A program made the translations under genes and the position numbers. Under the pieces are notes generated by a model, which saw only the letters and a list, made by a program, of their open reading frames with translations, ran no database searches and was not told where the DNA came from. Shown here piece after piece: positions 26,047 through 35,300 of a stretch of DNA of 64,000 nucleotides; within the stretch, counting starts at the first letter, position 1; each line of letters opens with the position of its first letter. The stretch comes from Fodinibacter sp963707895 (GTDB taxonomy: Bacteria > Actinomycetota > Actinomycetes > Actinomycetales > Dermatophilaceae): NCBI GenBank assembly GCA_963707895.1, contig CAVPRS010000010.1:634128-698127 (forward strand). The letters are read 5' to 3'.

Positions 26047-27339
26047 TCACGCGGGTTCCCTGGCAGCCAGGGCGGCCAGCAGCTCGTCGTACGACCCGGG
26101 CCGCAGGTCCCACTCGACCCGCGTGCCCCCGGCACCTTCGACCACTCGCCCGGCATACCGCCGGGTGTGCACGATCGTGTGGTGCCGTTCGCAGAGCAGG
26201 GCCGCGTTGTCGAGGTCGCTCGCCCCGCCATCGGCCCAGTGGACGAGGTGGTGCGCGTCGGTGGCGTAGGCGAACATCGAGCACCCCGGATAGGTGCAAC
26301 AGCGATCACGCAACCACAACCGCTTGGTCTGGGCTGCGGTGAACAACCGCACGCCGCGGCCGAGGTCGACGACGGCGCTCGGGCCGCCCATCACGGTCGG
26401 GATGATCGTGGCGTCGCAAGCCATCCGACGCACGGTCTCGGGTGCGAGCAGGGTTCCTGCGTCGCTGCCTCCGATGGTCTCGCCGGCACCCCTGAGCCCG
26501 TTTCGCAGGGTCCCGAGGTCGACGGTGACGAACAGCTGGCTCTTCGAGCTCCTGGGAGTCTCGTCAGCGGCCGAGACCGCCCTGCGCACCACGGTGACGA
26601 GCGCGTCGCCGCGTCGCTGGTCGCTGGGGCGCAGGTCGCGCTCACCGTCGGTGGGCTGCGGCGCAGCGAGCGGCCCGATGGCCGCCTCGAGCACCGCCCG
26701 TCCCTCGACGTCGAGCGTCAGTCGGTACTCCGCGAGACCACTGTCGTCGATGCGCGGCTGGGACAGTGCCACGAACCGCTTCATCCGGTCCTGCTCGTGC
26801 TGCAGCTCGCCGTCGAGGCCGTAGGTGGCGAGCAGCGCCGGGCGCACCATGCGACAGCCGCGCGGGCCGTGCTGGGTCGCCATCTCGATCAGCCCGTCGA
26901 GCACGGCCGGTTCCGCGCCCTCGCTGAGCAGTGGACGCAACCGGTCGGCCTCGGCGACGACGACGGCCGCCGAGCGCACCGGGAGAACCCCCGACTGCAC
27001 TGCCAGCTTGACCGGCGACAGGCCGCTCACCGAGAACGCCTCGGCCACCGCAACCACCTGCCCGGCGCCACCCGAGCGGGTGGACGGTGCGTACCGACGG
27101 ACCCACTGCACCGGGGTCAGCGCATCGGGCCCGCGCCCGGTGTCGCCCCGCGAGATCACCTCGGCAGTGACCGTGACCCGACCCGCCTCGGCAGCACCCA
27201 CCAGACCGTCGATCTCGCCCATCACCTCGCGCATGGCCGTGGACCCACCACTCCAGAGTTCGTCACCCAGGCCGTCGAACGCCTCACGAGCGGCCGCCCA
27301 CCGCGCCCGTCGCTCCTGAAGTGTCAGCTCCCCTGCCAT
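26047..27339 (-). CDS. DUF222 / HNH endonuclease protein, copy 1
   Basis: A 430-residue protein of the DUF222-HNH family (the mycobacterial 13E12-repeat type). DUF222 occupies roughly residues 20-320 (LTPVQWVRRYAPSTRSGGAGQVVAVAEAF, SAAVVVAEADRL, EYRLTLDVEGRAVLEAAIGPL), followed by the HNH domain: CTYPGCSMFAYATDAHHLVHWADGGASDLDNAALLCERHHTIVH, with two Cys, the catalytic DAHH and the zinc His pair. Its function is unproven, with nuclease activity expected. It is closely similar along its whole length to the copy at 41804-43098. The ATG at 27339 has no Shine-Dalgarno. Confidence 0.88.
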   Translation of the reverse strand: MAGELTLQERRARWAAAREAFDGLGDELWSGGSTAMREVMGEIDGLVGAAEAGRVTVTAEVISRGDTGRGPDALTPVQWVRRYAPSTRSGGAGQVVAVAEAFSVSGLSPVKLAVQSGVLPVRSAAVVVAEADRLRPLLSEGAEPAVLDGLIEMATQHGPRGCRMVRPALLATYGLDGELQHEQDRMKRFVALSQPRIDDSGLAEYRLTLDVEGRAVLEAAIGPLAAPQPTDGERDLRPSDQRRGDALVTVVRRAVSAADETPRSSKSQLFVTVDLGTLRNGLRGAGETIGGSDAGTLLAPETVRRMACDATIIPTVMGGPSAVVDLGRGVRLFTAAQTKRLWLRDRCCTYPGCSMFAYATDAHHLVHWADGGASDLDNAALLCERHHTIVHTRRYAGRVVEGAGGTRVEWDLRPGSYDELLAALAAREPA

Positions 27340-27346
27340 GCCACTA

Positions 27347-27352
27347 ATCGTA
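27347..27352 (-). promoter_or_regulatory. Leaderless -10 element of DUF222 copy 1
   Basis: On the minus strand TACGAT lies seven bases before the ATG. The same GTACGATTAG sequence precedes copy 2 (43105-43110) by six bases while the flanks differ more, which supports a conserved leaderless promoter. Confidence 0.55.
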
Positions 27353-27493
27353 CAGATGTACACCGACAAGCGGCGACGTCGTCCACAGCCACACGAATGA
27401 CACCAAACGACATCGTTCGGCAGCCCAGCCGTCAGCGACGTCGTGGGCTCGGCCCGCGTCATCCGGCGACGCGACCCACCGCCAGACCGGCCG

Positions 27494-28486
27494 TCACTTG
27501 ACCCGGGTCCACTCCCCCATGCCGGTGGTGCTGAAGAACTTGTCCGTTGGCGCGATCTTCACGGTGGCCTTCCCCTCCGGGTTGCCGTTGGCGATGATGC
27601 CGTCGACCCCGCCGACCGCGCTCTTCAACCGCTCCCAGTAGCCGTCACCGGACGACGAGTAGGTGCCCGGTTCGATGTCGACGCCGACCAGGTACATGCC
27701 GTCGCCGCCGAACGTCGTGGCTCGTGGACCTGCGGCGGCTCCGGAAACGAGCACCCAGTCCTCCATGCGGGTGGTCGAGAACCAGCCGTCGGTCTCCTTG
27801 ATCTGGACGTAGGCCTGCCCGGACGTCTTCTCGTTGGCGATGATCGCGTCGATGTCACCCGAGGCGTCCTGGAGCCGCTCCCAGTACCCCGTGCCGCTGG
27901 ACCGGTACAGCCCCGGCTCGACCTCTACGCCGACCTCGTGGATCCCGTTGCCGCTGAACGACACCGCCTTCGGCACCGGTGCGCCCGCTGCCACCCCCAT
28001 GTCCTCGGCCTCGGCACCAGGAGCCGCTGCCTGCGCCGCGATCGGCGCGACGGCGGCGGCTGCACCGGCCTGCTCAGGATTGCCCCGACCGCCGATCGAG
28101 CTCGCGATCGCCACGGACGCGAGCAGGCCCGCCACAACACCCGGGATGACGAAGCGCTTCCTCCTGAACCAGGGAGGCAGGTCACCCTCCAGCGGCAGGT
28201 CGCGCGGGCCCCGCCCACGCGCAGGTGCCCCGCGCGAAGCATCGAGGCCCGCCAGCGCGTCGCGCCTAACAGCAACGCCCGCAACCGGCTTCGCCCTCAC
28301 GTCAGTGGCGACACCCCCACGAGTGCCGGCCGCCGCCCTCACACCGGCATCGGCCGAACTCGTCGGTCCACCAACCGCCACCACCACGTTCGTCCCGGGT
28401 GCGAAGTCCCCGTCCCACTGGGTCCCGTCCCAGTACCTGCGGGGCCCGCCGTTGTACGGGTACCAGCCGGGTGGCATGGTCGACAT
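27494..28486 (-). CDS. DUF2510 membrane-anchored protein with two C-terminal repeats
   Basis: A 330-residue protein. The N-terminal DUF2510 motif is PPGWYPYNGGPRRYWDGTQWDGDFAPG (residues 5-31). A basic linker leads to one transmembrane helix (FVIPGVVAGLLASVAIASSIG), and the outside part has two homologous units of about 75 residues, each with a G-x-G-(I/M)-x-x-V-G-V-(E/D) start, then EPG(L/T)Y.SSG.GYWERL and a FSTT.MxxW end. The repeats bind nothing I can name; similar modules are seen in actinobacterial secreted or surface proteins. It is divergent from the NERD-like gene. Confidence 0.78.
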   Translation of the reverse strand: MSTMPPGWYPYNGGPRRYWDGTQWDGDFAPGTNVVVAVGGPTSSADAGVRAAAGTRGGVATDVRAKPVAGVAVRRDALAGLDASRGAPARGRGPRDLPLEGDLPPWFRRKRFVIPGVVAGLLASVAIASSIGGRGNPEQAGAAAAVAPIAAQAAAPGAEAEDMGVAAGAPVPKAVSFSGNGIHEVGVEVEPGLYRSSGTGYWERLQDASGDIDAIIANEKTSGQAYVQIKETDGWFSTTRMEDWVLVSGAAAGPRATTFGGDGMYLVGVDIEPGTYSSSGDGYWERLKSAVGGVDGIIANGNPEGKATVKIAPTDKFFSTTGMGEWTRVK

Positions 28487-28805
28487 GGTTGCCTCACTTG
28501 GGAATTGCGCATCGCCCGGGATGATCGTCGGACGCTTCCCCCAACGATACGAGCGACGCCAACACACCTGTGCGGGTTCGTCGGGAACCCGCCGAGGTCA
28601 GGCCGTACGGCCCATGCCATCGTCCGATCGGCCGACGGCACTGATCGGTTCCGCCGCAACTCGGAGCCCGGATTGCCCCAAATCGCCCTCGCCGGAGCGC
28701 CACCTTGGCTATGGTCAGCAGCAAGCGACGCGCAGGGGTGCGACGCGGCGGGCCTCGGCTCGCGCGATCGGGTCGACCGAGCACACCTGCGCGAGAGGGA
28801 CGTCA
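28487..28805. other. Intergenic region between divergent genes
   Basis: A 319-bp non-coding stretch between the starts of the DUF2510 and NERD-like genes. The only structure I see is an 8-bp stem hairpin (GCGGGTTC at 28572-28579, GAACCCGC at 28585-28592). It should hold both promoters, but no convincing -35/-10 pair stands out. Confidence 0.5.
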
Positions 28806-29456
28806 GTGGCGGACATCGACCTGATGCACCTGCGTCATGCAGTGCTGTGCGCCTGCGGCGCCCCCCTCGCTCCCGTCGTCCCCGGCCCGCGGAACGGCAA
28901 GCCGTCCTGGCAGGACGCCCTCTGCCCGTCATGTCGCGAGTCCGCGGTCGCCAGCACGCTGGTCACCCGCCGCGTCCTGAGCGAGCTCGTGGCCGACGAG
29001 CGCGGCTACGCCCTCCACCGCCGACTGCTGCCCGACGCCACCACGGTCGACCACCTCTTCGTGGGCGAAGCCGCGGTGCACGTCATCAAGGTCGTGTCAG
29101 GCTCCACCGGTGAGGTCCTCGTCGAGCGGACGGGCGGAAGGTTCGCCGCCGGCACCGAGGCGCTCACCATCGGCGGCCAGCGACGCACCGAGATCATGGA
29201 TGCCGTGCGCGCCCAGAGCGTGGCCGTCGCCTCCGGACTGGCCGACCACGGACACGGCGAGCTGCCGGTCGTCCCCGTGCTGTGCTTCGTCGACGCCCAC
29301 CTGGCTCGCCGGGCGAGGCACCGCCGGCTCGGTGACGTGCGGCTGGTGAGCCCCACCACCATGGGCGACGAGGTCGCGGCGCACGGGCTGTTCGACGGTG
29401 ACCGACGCTTCGCCGTCGCCATGTCGCTCGTGTCGTTCCTGCCCGCCACGACCTGA
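28806..29456 (+). CDS. NERD-like protein with zinc ribbon
   Basis: A 216-residue protein. A four-Cys pair (CACGAP and CPSCRES, residues 14-45) suggests a zinc ribbon. The rest, ADERGYALHRRLLPDATTVDHLFVGEAAVHVIKVVSGSTGEVLVERTGG and VPVVPVLCFVDAHLA, follows the NERD (nuclease-related) pattern with the Lys in VIKV and later VVPVLCFVDA; the usual D before the core may be replaced. NERD proteins are predicted DNA-processing nucleases. The GTG at 28806 is preceded by GAGAGGGA. Confidence 0.65.
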   Translation: MADIDLMHLRHAVLCACGAPLAPVVPGPRNGKPSWQDALCPSCRESAVASTLVTRRVLSELVADERGYALHRRLLPDATTVDHLFVGEAAVHVIKVVSGSTGEVLVERTGGRFAAGTEALTIGGQRRTEIMDAVRAQSVAVASGLADHGHGELPVVPVLCFVDAHLARRARHRRLGDVRLVSPTTMGDEVAAHGLFDGDRRFAVAMSLVSFLPATT

Positions 29457-29476
29457 GCCCCAGCCAGCAGGAGCAG

Positions 29477-30202
29477 TCAGCGGTCCCCGCGCAAGATCGG
29501 TGGGGAGAGCACAGCCTGCGGATCCCCCCGGTAGACCCGCGCCGGCCGGCCCCGTCCCCCTTCACGCACCTCACCGGTCGGGGTCAGGAACCCCGCCACC
29601 CCGGTCACCTTCCGGTGGAAGTTGGCACGGTCGAGCTCGATCCCCCACACGGCCTCGTAGACGGCGTGCAGGTCCGCGACCGTGAACCGCTCGCCACACA
29701 GGGCGGCCGCGTGGCCGGTGTCCTCGAGCTTGGCCCGGGCCCGCTCCACCCCCTCGGCCAGGATCAGGCCGTGGTCGAAGGCCAGCTCCTCGGACCCATG
29801 CACGACCCCCAGTGACAGCGCGGACGCCACCGGGACCCATTGCGCCCCAGCGGCATCCGAGCCTGCCGTCGGCTCGGGAAGGTCGGCCCCGAGCGCCAGC
29901 CACGCGACGGACACCACCCGGCTCCTGGGGTCCCGGCCCGGGTCCCCGAACGCCGCGAGCTGTTCGAGGATGACGTCGTCGCGCCCGACCCCCGCCTCCT
30001 CGCCCAGCTCGCGGTAGGCGGCATCCTCGAGGTTCTCGTCGATCTCGACGAAGCCGCCCGGCAGGGCCAGGCGTCCGGCGTACGGCTCTCCACCGCGCGT
30101 GACCAACAGGACGTGCAGGGCCCCCGCGCGCACCGAGAGCACCACCAGGTCGCACGTGACGGAGAACGGGGGGAACTCGCTGCGGAACGTCACGCAGGGC
30201 AT
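29477..30202 (-). CDS. NUDIX hydrolase fused to winged helix, NrtR-like
   Basis: A 241-residue protein with an N-terminal NUDIX domain (box GGFVEIDENLEDAAYRELGEEAG, complete with GX5EX7REUXEEXGU spacing) and a C-terminal winged helix (FTVADLHAVYEAVWGIELDRANFHRKVTGVAGFLTPTGEVREGGRGRPARVYRG). This architecture is NrtR, an ADP-ribose-sensing repressor of NAD biosynthesis, although some members are plain hydrolases. The ATG at 30202 has no Shine-Dalgarno but a TATGAC element six bases upstream, so it is probably leaderless. A palindrome overlaps its promoter. Confidence 0.85.
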   Translation of the reverse strand: MPCVTFRSEFPPFSVTCDLVVLSVRAGALHVLLVTRGGEPYAGRLALPGGFVEIDENLEDAAYRELGEEAGVGRDDVILEQLAAFGDPGRDPRSRVVSVAWLALGADLPEPTAGSDAAGAQWVPVASALSLGVVHGSEELAFDHGLILAEGVERARAKLEDTGHAAALCGERFTVADLHAVYEAVWGIELDRANFHRKVTGVAGFLTPTGEVREGGRGRPARVYRGDPQAVLSPPILRGDR

Positions 30203-30208
30203 CTTAGG

Positions 30209-30239
30209 GTCATAGTGACAATTTATCGATGGTAGATTG
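30209..30239. promoter_or_regulatory. Candidate NrtR operator / divergent promoter
   Basis: Two near-palindromes lie between the NrtR-like gene and the next divergent gene: GTCATAGTGAC (30209-30219) and an AT-rich 21-bp element starting CAATTTATCGAT (30219-30239) with about 7 of 10 paired positions. The AT-richness is strongly unlike its surroundings. It overlaps the minus-strand TATGAC -10 element, so autoregulation is plausible. Confidence 0.55.
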
Positions 30240-30314
30240 AGGACTCACAGCCGAACACTGCCGCGCCGGCCTCAGCCCCGTCACGACACCAACCTCCCCG
30301 GAAGGGATCGCGAC

Positions 30315-31163
30315 GTGGCAATCATCTCGTGCGCAGAGTGCAACTCCGACAACGACATCCACTTGGAGGGCATGGGGCCCGACGGGTCCCGGATCCTGCG
30401 CTGCGGCGACTGCGGCCACACCTGGTCCCCCGTGGTGGTCAACCACGCACCCACCTTCACGCGCACCCCGTTCGAGATGGCCCAGGGCCGGTTCGCGAAG
30501 GCGGAGATGGTCGACCCGGCGCTCACCGGCCGCGTCAACCGGCTGAAGACCAAGTTCCTCAAGACCGCCACCGAGCCCGACCCGGCCATCGCCGAGTACT
30601 ACGCACGGTGCCGCGAGCTGTTCACGGTCGAGGGTCTCGAGGCCTGCCGACCGCAGGACCTCAAGGACTTCGTGAGCACGCCCACGGGCGCCAACCCGGG
30701 CAACGTCTCGATGTTCAGCCGGGCGTGGAAGCGGCTCGGCGAGGACGTCGCCGCCGACCGCACCCGGGCCTCGATCAGCTACCTCCTCCGCGGTCCGGAT
30801 GACGTGCCGCTCGAGGACCGCCTGACCCACCTCATCGAGGACCAGGCCGCCACCGGGATGCCGGGGTTCAAGGAAGCGCTGCTCACGAAGGTGCTCTGCG
30901 TCGTCGAGCCCGAGCGGTTCCTGCCGATCCTCACCTACGGCACCGAGGAGACCGGCAAGCACGACCTGGCGCTCGCGCTGTACGGGCTGCACCTGCCCAA
31001 GGTCGACACGACCTCGATGCAGATCGGCCGGCTGGCGGTGTGGTCCAACGACCTGCTGCTCGAGCTCGCCGGTGACGGCTTCACCGGTCCGCAGCAGGTG
31101 GCCGAGTTCATCTGGTGGGCCCGCGAGCGCGTCGAGAAGCCCGCGCTGGCCTCCGTCCGCTAG
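30315..31163 (+). CDS. Zinc-ribbon protein of unknown function
   Basis: A 282-residue cytoplasmic protein with an N-terminal four-Cys zinc ribbon (CAECNSD and CGDCGHTW, residues 6-36). The rest is helical; YLLRGPDDVPLEDRLTHLIEDQAATGMPGFKEALLTKVLCVVEPERFLPILTYG and FIWWARERVE look like the helical domains next to McrBC/restriction-type proteins, but this is only a resemblance. Its promoter shares the region of the NrtR-like regulator, so it may be regulated with it. The GTG at 30315 has GGAAGGGA upstream. Confidence 0.6.
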   Translation: MAIISCAECNSDNDIHLEGMGPDGSRILRCGDCGHTWSPVVVNHAPTFTRTPFEMAQGRFAKAEMVDPALTGRVNRLKTKFLKTATEPDPAIAEYYARCRELFTVEGLEACRPQDLKDFVSTPTGANPGNVSMFSRAWKRLGEDVAADRTRASISYLLRGPDDVPLEDRLTHLIEDQAATGMPGFKEALLTKVLCVVEPERFLPILTYGTEETGKHDLALALYGLHLPKVDTTSMQIGRLAVWSNDLLLELAGDGFTGPQQVAEFIWWARERVEKPALASVR

Positions 31164-31322
31164 GCCGCTGCCGCACTGAGTTCGCCTCTGGCGCAGGGAT
31201 GTCGGAGCGGTCCGACCCTCTGACCGAGGGCCATCTCCCATGCCCGCGCGCCGCCCAAGCGGAAGTCCTCCCTGCGCGCTCTCACTTCCGTGTGAGGTAC
31301 GAGACACGTCGTTGACCCGGTA

Positions 31323-31340
31323 ACTACTACGTGTAGTAGT
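31323..31340. promoter_or_regulatory. Perfect 8+8 bp palindrome upstream of the membrane gene
   Basis: ACTACTAC and GTAGTAGT flank a 2-bp centre (GT). It lies about 73 bp before the start of the next gene, within an AT-rich patch (TTGACCCGGTAAC...TACGTTGG). It resembles BlaI/CopY- or TetR-type operators (TACTACA-like half-sites). No regulator gene is adjacent. Confidence 0.6.
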
Positions 31341-31412
31341 ACGTTGGTTCTGCAAGCAACAACGACATGAGGGCCTTCCACCCAGAGGGCCCACGGAAGG
31401 AACAGAACCATC

Positions 31413-32000
31413 ATGCGCAGCTCATTCGACAAGCTCATCTCCTGGACCGGCATCGTCGTCGCCGTCGTCCTCCTCTTCGCCGGTGGCCTGCTCGTGTGGG
31501 CCTCCTCGTTCGCCACCAGCAACGTGCACGACCAGCTCAAGGCGCAGCAGATCACCATGCCCGCCGCTGCGGCACTCACCACCCCGCAGATGAAGGCCCA
31601 GCTGAGCCAGTACGCCGGCCAGGACATGACCACCGGCGCACAGGCCAAGGCCTACGCCGACTACTACATCCAGGAGCACATGAACGCCCAGGCCGACGGC
31701 AAGACCTACTCGCAGATCTCCGGCGAGTACATCGCCGCCTCCAAGGCCGACCCGACGTCACAGGCCACCCAGGACCTCGGCGCCCTGCGCCAGTCGCTCT
31801 TCATGGGAACCACGCTGCGCGGCATGCTGCTCAACGCCTACGCCTTCGCCACCCTGGGCACCATCGCGATGTGGGCCGCGATCGCCGCCTTCATCGGCTC
31901 CGCAGTGATGTTCGTCCTCGGCGCCCTCGGCATCCGCCACGCCCACGAGGTCGAGGGCATCGACGCCCCCGCCATCGAGAGCATCCCGGCCACCGCGTGA
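31413..32000 (+). CDS. Two-TM membrane protein, unknown function
   Basis: A 195-residue protein with an N-terminal TM helix (WTGIVVAVVLLFAGGLLVWASSF), a 90-residue extracytoplasmic part rich in Gln/Ala, and C-terminal hydrophobic segments (MLLNAYAFATLGTIAMWAAIAAFIGSAVMFVLGALG). This layout resembles small actinobacterial membrane proteins often mislabelled 'LigA dioxygenase'. AAGGA lies about 11 bp before the ATG. A palindromic operator-like site precedes it and a terminator follows. Confidence 0.65.
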   Translation: MRSSFDKLISWTGIVVAVVLLFAGGLLVWASSFATSNVHDQLKAQQITMPAAAALTTPQMKAQLSQYAGQDMTTGAQAKAYADYYIQEHMNAQADGKTYSQISGEYIAASKADPTSQATQDLGALRQSLFMGTTLRGMLLNAYAFATLGTIAMWAAIAAFIGSAVMFVLGALGIRHAHEVEGIDAPAIESIPATA

Positions 32001-32311
32001 CGACACCCACCGTCTGACCCCGCGGCCCCTGCCCGCGGACCGTCAGATCACCGAGGCCCCGGTCGACACCAGTCGGCCGGGGCTTCGCCGTGCGCCCAGC
32101 CGTCCAGCCCGCCCTCGAGGGGCCATTCTCTCTGACCGGCTTTCCCAGTAGCGTGGGCGTCATCGTCACGACGCGCGCCGGCGGGCCTGCTCGAGGGCTC
32201 GACGCCGCGCCACACCCGGAGGGGCTCCGGGCCCCTGTTCCGGCACGTCGACACCGCGCGACCCGGTCGACGTCGCCGGCCGAGCACCACGCACCCGCGA
32301 GGCCAGACGCG
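32001..32311 (+). other. Intergenic leader of the giant-gene operon
   Basis: A 311-bp stretch holding the terminator at 32053-32086 and then the presumed promoter and leader of the giant genes. The frame of giant gene 1 is open back to 32090, but those 74 codons are not family-like and the ATG at 32312 has GAGG at suitable spacing. TTTCCC...TAGCGT near 32140-32155 is a possible promoter, not a strong one. Confidence 0.4.
32053..32086 (+). terminator. Hairpin terminator after the membrane gene
   Basis: GAGGCCCCGG (32053-32062) pairs with CCGGGGCTTC (32077-32086), one G-U pair, 14-nt loop. It lies about 50 bp after the stop of the membrane protein gene and separates it from the giant-gene operon. 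Confidence 0.65.
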
Positions 32312-35300
32312 ATGACGAACCGCACCGTCCCCGGCCTTCCCGATGCCGGGAAGCTGCACCCCTACAACCACCGCGAGGGCGACGGCGACATCGTGGTCGA
32401 CGTCATCCGGCCGGGTGACCTGGTCGCGATCACGGTGACCGTGCGCGGGGCGACCCTCCAGCCCCCACCGGTCCCGGATGCCGCGGACGCCCACTCCGTG
32501 CTGGTCGCCGGCCCGAACGCCGTGCTCCTCGTCGACTTCCCCTTCCAGCACGCGCACGAGGAGGCCTCCTACGAGGCCAGCGGTGCCGCGCGGCCCGACC
32601 CGCTGCACCCGGACAAGCCGGCGCCGCCGCCGCCGGGTCCACCCCCACCCCCGGTCGTCCTGGCCGCCCAACAGCCCGCCCGCTACCGGCCCGGACGGGG
32701 CAGCCGCCTGGTCTTCGCGCTCCCACCGGGCGGGACGATCGACTACACGACGGCCGGCATCCTGGGGGCCCTTCCCTGGCTCGACGCCGTGCTCCACCCG
32801 CGCGGTGAGACACCCGGTACCCGCCCGCCACGCTACGAGCTCCCGAACGGCCTGAAGCTAGACCTCGTGCCCGGACTCGAGGTGGCGCTCGGCAACGGGA
32901 TGTTCGCGGTGCTGCGCGACAAGGGCGTGCTGATCACCACCCGCGCCAAGGCCGGGACTGCCGTGCCCGACGCCGGGTCGGTGTTCGGCATCGGCCGCCT
33001 GGCCGCCAACGACCGCCTCGTGGCCGACTTCATCCGCTCGCGCGGGGTCAGCGTCGGCCGCGGGGTCGACCGTGCGGCGCTCGGCGGCCGGGTCGGCGAG
33101 CTGCTCGACCCACGCATCCCCCCGATCATCGTGCGGCGCGGCACCTACAGCCGCAAGGCGACCCTCGACGAGACGGCCATCGAGGCGCCCTTCCGCCTGC
33201 AGATCTCCCCCACCAGCGAGGGGCACTGGGTGCACGCCGCGCAGACCGTCGCTGCGGATGACGCACCCGGCCACGTCGAGCTGTGGCACACCCGGCTCGA
33301 CACCGGCGAGCGCACCGAGAAGGACCTGCTCTGGCCCACCGAGCCCGCGGACGACGAGACGCGGGTCGTGCGCGCCGTGTGGACCCGAGACCGTGACGAC
33401 CTGCCCACCGCCGACTGGCGTGACCCGTTCGTCGACCAGTCCCCCAAAGCGCTCCGCCCGGACGAGGTGAAGACGCCTGAACCCGATGCCGACCCGTTCC
33501 TCGGCTCGCTCGACCGGGCCGACCGCCACCGCATCGTCCGGCAGACCGCCGAGGTCTGGCCCGGCAAGGGCTCCGCGCGCCTCGAGCCCGCGCCGGTGGG
33601 CGCCGAGCGGCTCTGGCTGACCTCGCTCGGCGCGTGGCTCGAGCTGCACGGACAGTGGAACACCAAGCCCTACTCGGAGGCGCTCATCGCGTCGGTCCTC
33701 GCCTGGGACCACATCGCCACGGGTGGGCGCGACCAGTTCGTGCGCGTGGTGTACCCCGGCTACCTCTATCCGCTCGGCCAGCCGACGGTGCGCGTCAAGA
33801 TCACCGAGCGCAGCATCCGCCCCACGACGAACCCGACCGCAGGCCTGTTCCAGCGGCAGTTCCTCGTCGTCATCGACCCGGTGCGCACCCACGCGATCCC
33901 GGGCTTCCACCTCACCCGCACCGAGGTGCGCCCGCTCGTCACGCCGAGCCTCGACCCGCCCGGCGACGACGTGCTGCCCGGCCTCGGCTCCGACAAGGCG
34001 TTCTGGCCGCGAGTAGGCGGAAAGGCCTTCTCGTTCCGCGTCAGCACCATCGACCGCGACGGCCGCCCGGGCAGCTTCGACGCGCCCCTGGTCTGGGTCG
34101 CCGAGCACGTCGGCCTGGCCTCAGACCTCGCCGCGCTCGACAAGGGCTACTCGGAGGACTCGCGACGGGTCATCGACCTCGGCGGGCAGACCGTCGCGTT
34201 CGTGACCAAGGAGGATGCCGGTGACGCCCGGCTGGAGACCCAGTCGGTCCGCCTGCTCGGCAAGGCCGCCCAGGGGCGCAGCACCCCACGGCTCTCGACC
34301 GCGGACGTCGTCCTCCCGGCCGCGCAGGCGATCGCCGGTACCGGCGCCACCCGGATCACCTACTACGCGCCCTACCGCAAGGGCGGGTTCACCGGGAGCA
34401 ACTCGGGCCGGGTGTGGGCAGCGACCGTCACCGGCGAGATCAGCGCCGACCCCGACTACTCGGCCGACCTCATCACAAGCGGCCCCCTGCCTGCCCAGGA
34501 CGTGGCGAAGGCCCTGCCCCGCATCGGCTTCGGCGGTGAACCGGGTGACGCGGGCTCGGACAAGGCCGGCGGCTTCGTGCAGCCCAGCCTGACCGTGGCA
34601 GGACTGTCGCTGCGGCAGGGCCCGGTCGGCGACCTGGCGACGGTCGCCACCGGCAGCTTCGACCCGGCTGCCTTCCTCGGCGACGCGCTACCCAAGCTCT
34701 TCGGCCTCGTCGAGCTCAAGGACCTCCTGCCCACCGGCGCGCTCGACGAGGCGCCGTCCCTCATCACCGACGCCCTCGACACCCTCAGCGCCATCGAGAA
34801 GGAGGTGCAGCGCGCGGTCGCCATCGCGACGGATGCCGTGGCGCAGGCCCAGCGCGTGCTCGACAAGGTGCAGGGCACGGCCGGCGACGCCCAGGCCGCC
34901 GCGCAGGCGCTGCTCGACGACGCCGAGGACCTCGCCCAGGCCTACGTCGACCTCGTCGCCGCGCTGCCGGGGGTCGTCTCGGCCCTCGCCGGGCTGGACG
35001 AGGCGGCGGTGACCGCCGCGCTGGTGACCGCGCCCAACGGGCTCATCCCCCGGCTGACGACGGCTGCTGCCGCCACCCGAGCCCTCTCGCGACCGCCGAT
35101 GCCGTTGTTCTCCCGCACCCGGCTGGACCAGGTCGCGAGCGCGCTCGAGCGCTTCGCGGCATCCACCGCCCTGGCCGCGGACGTCGTCGGCTTCCTGCGT
35201 GGCCTCGAGCTCGCCAAGAAGGAGATCACCTTCCGCTACGAGTGGACCCCGACGATGCGCTCGTGGCCGAGCGAGGCGTCGCCGCTGATCCACCTCGAGA

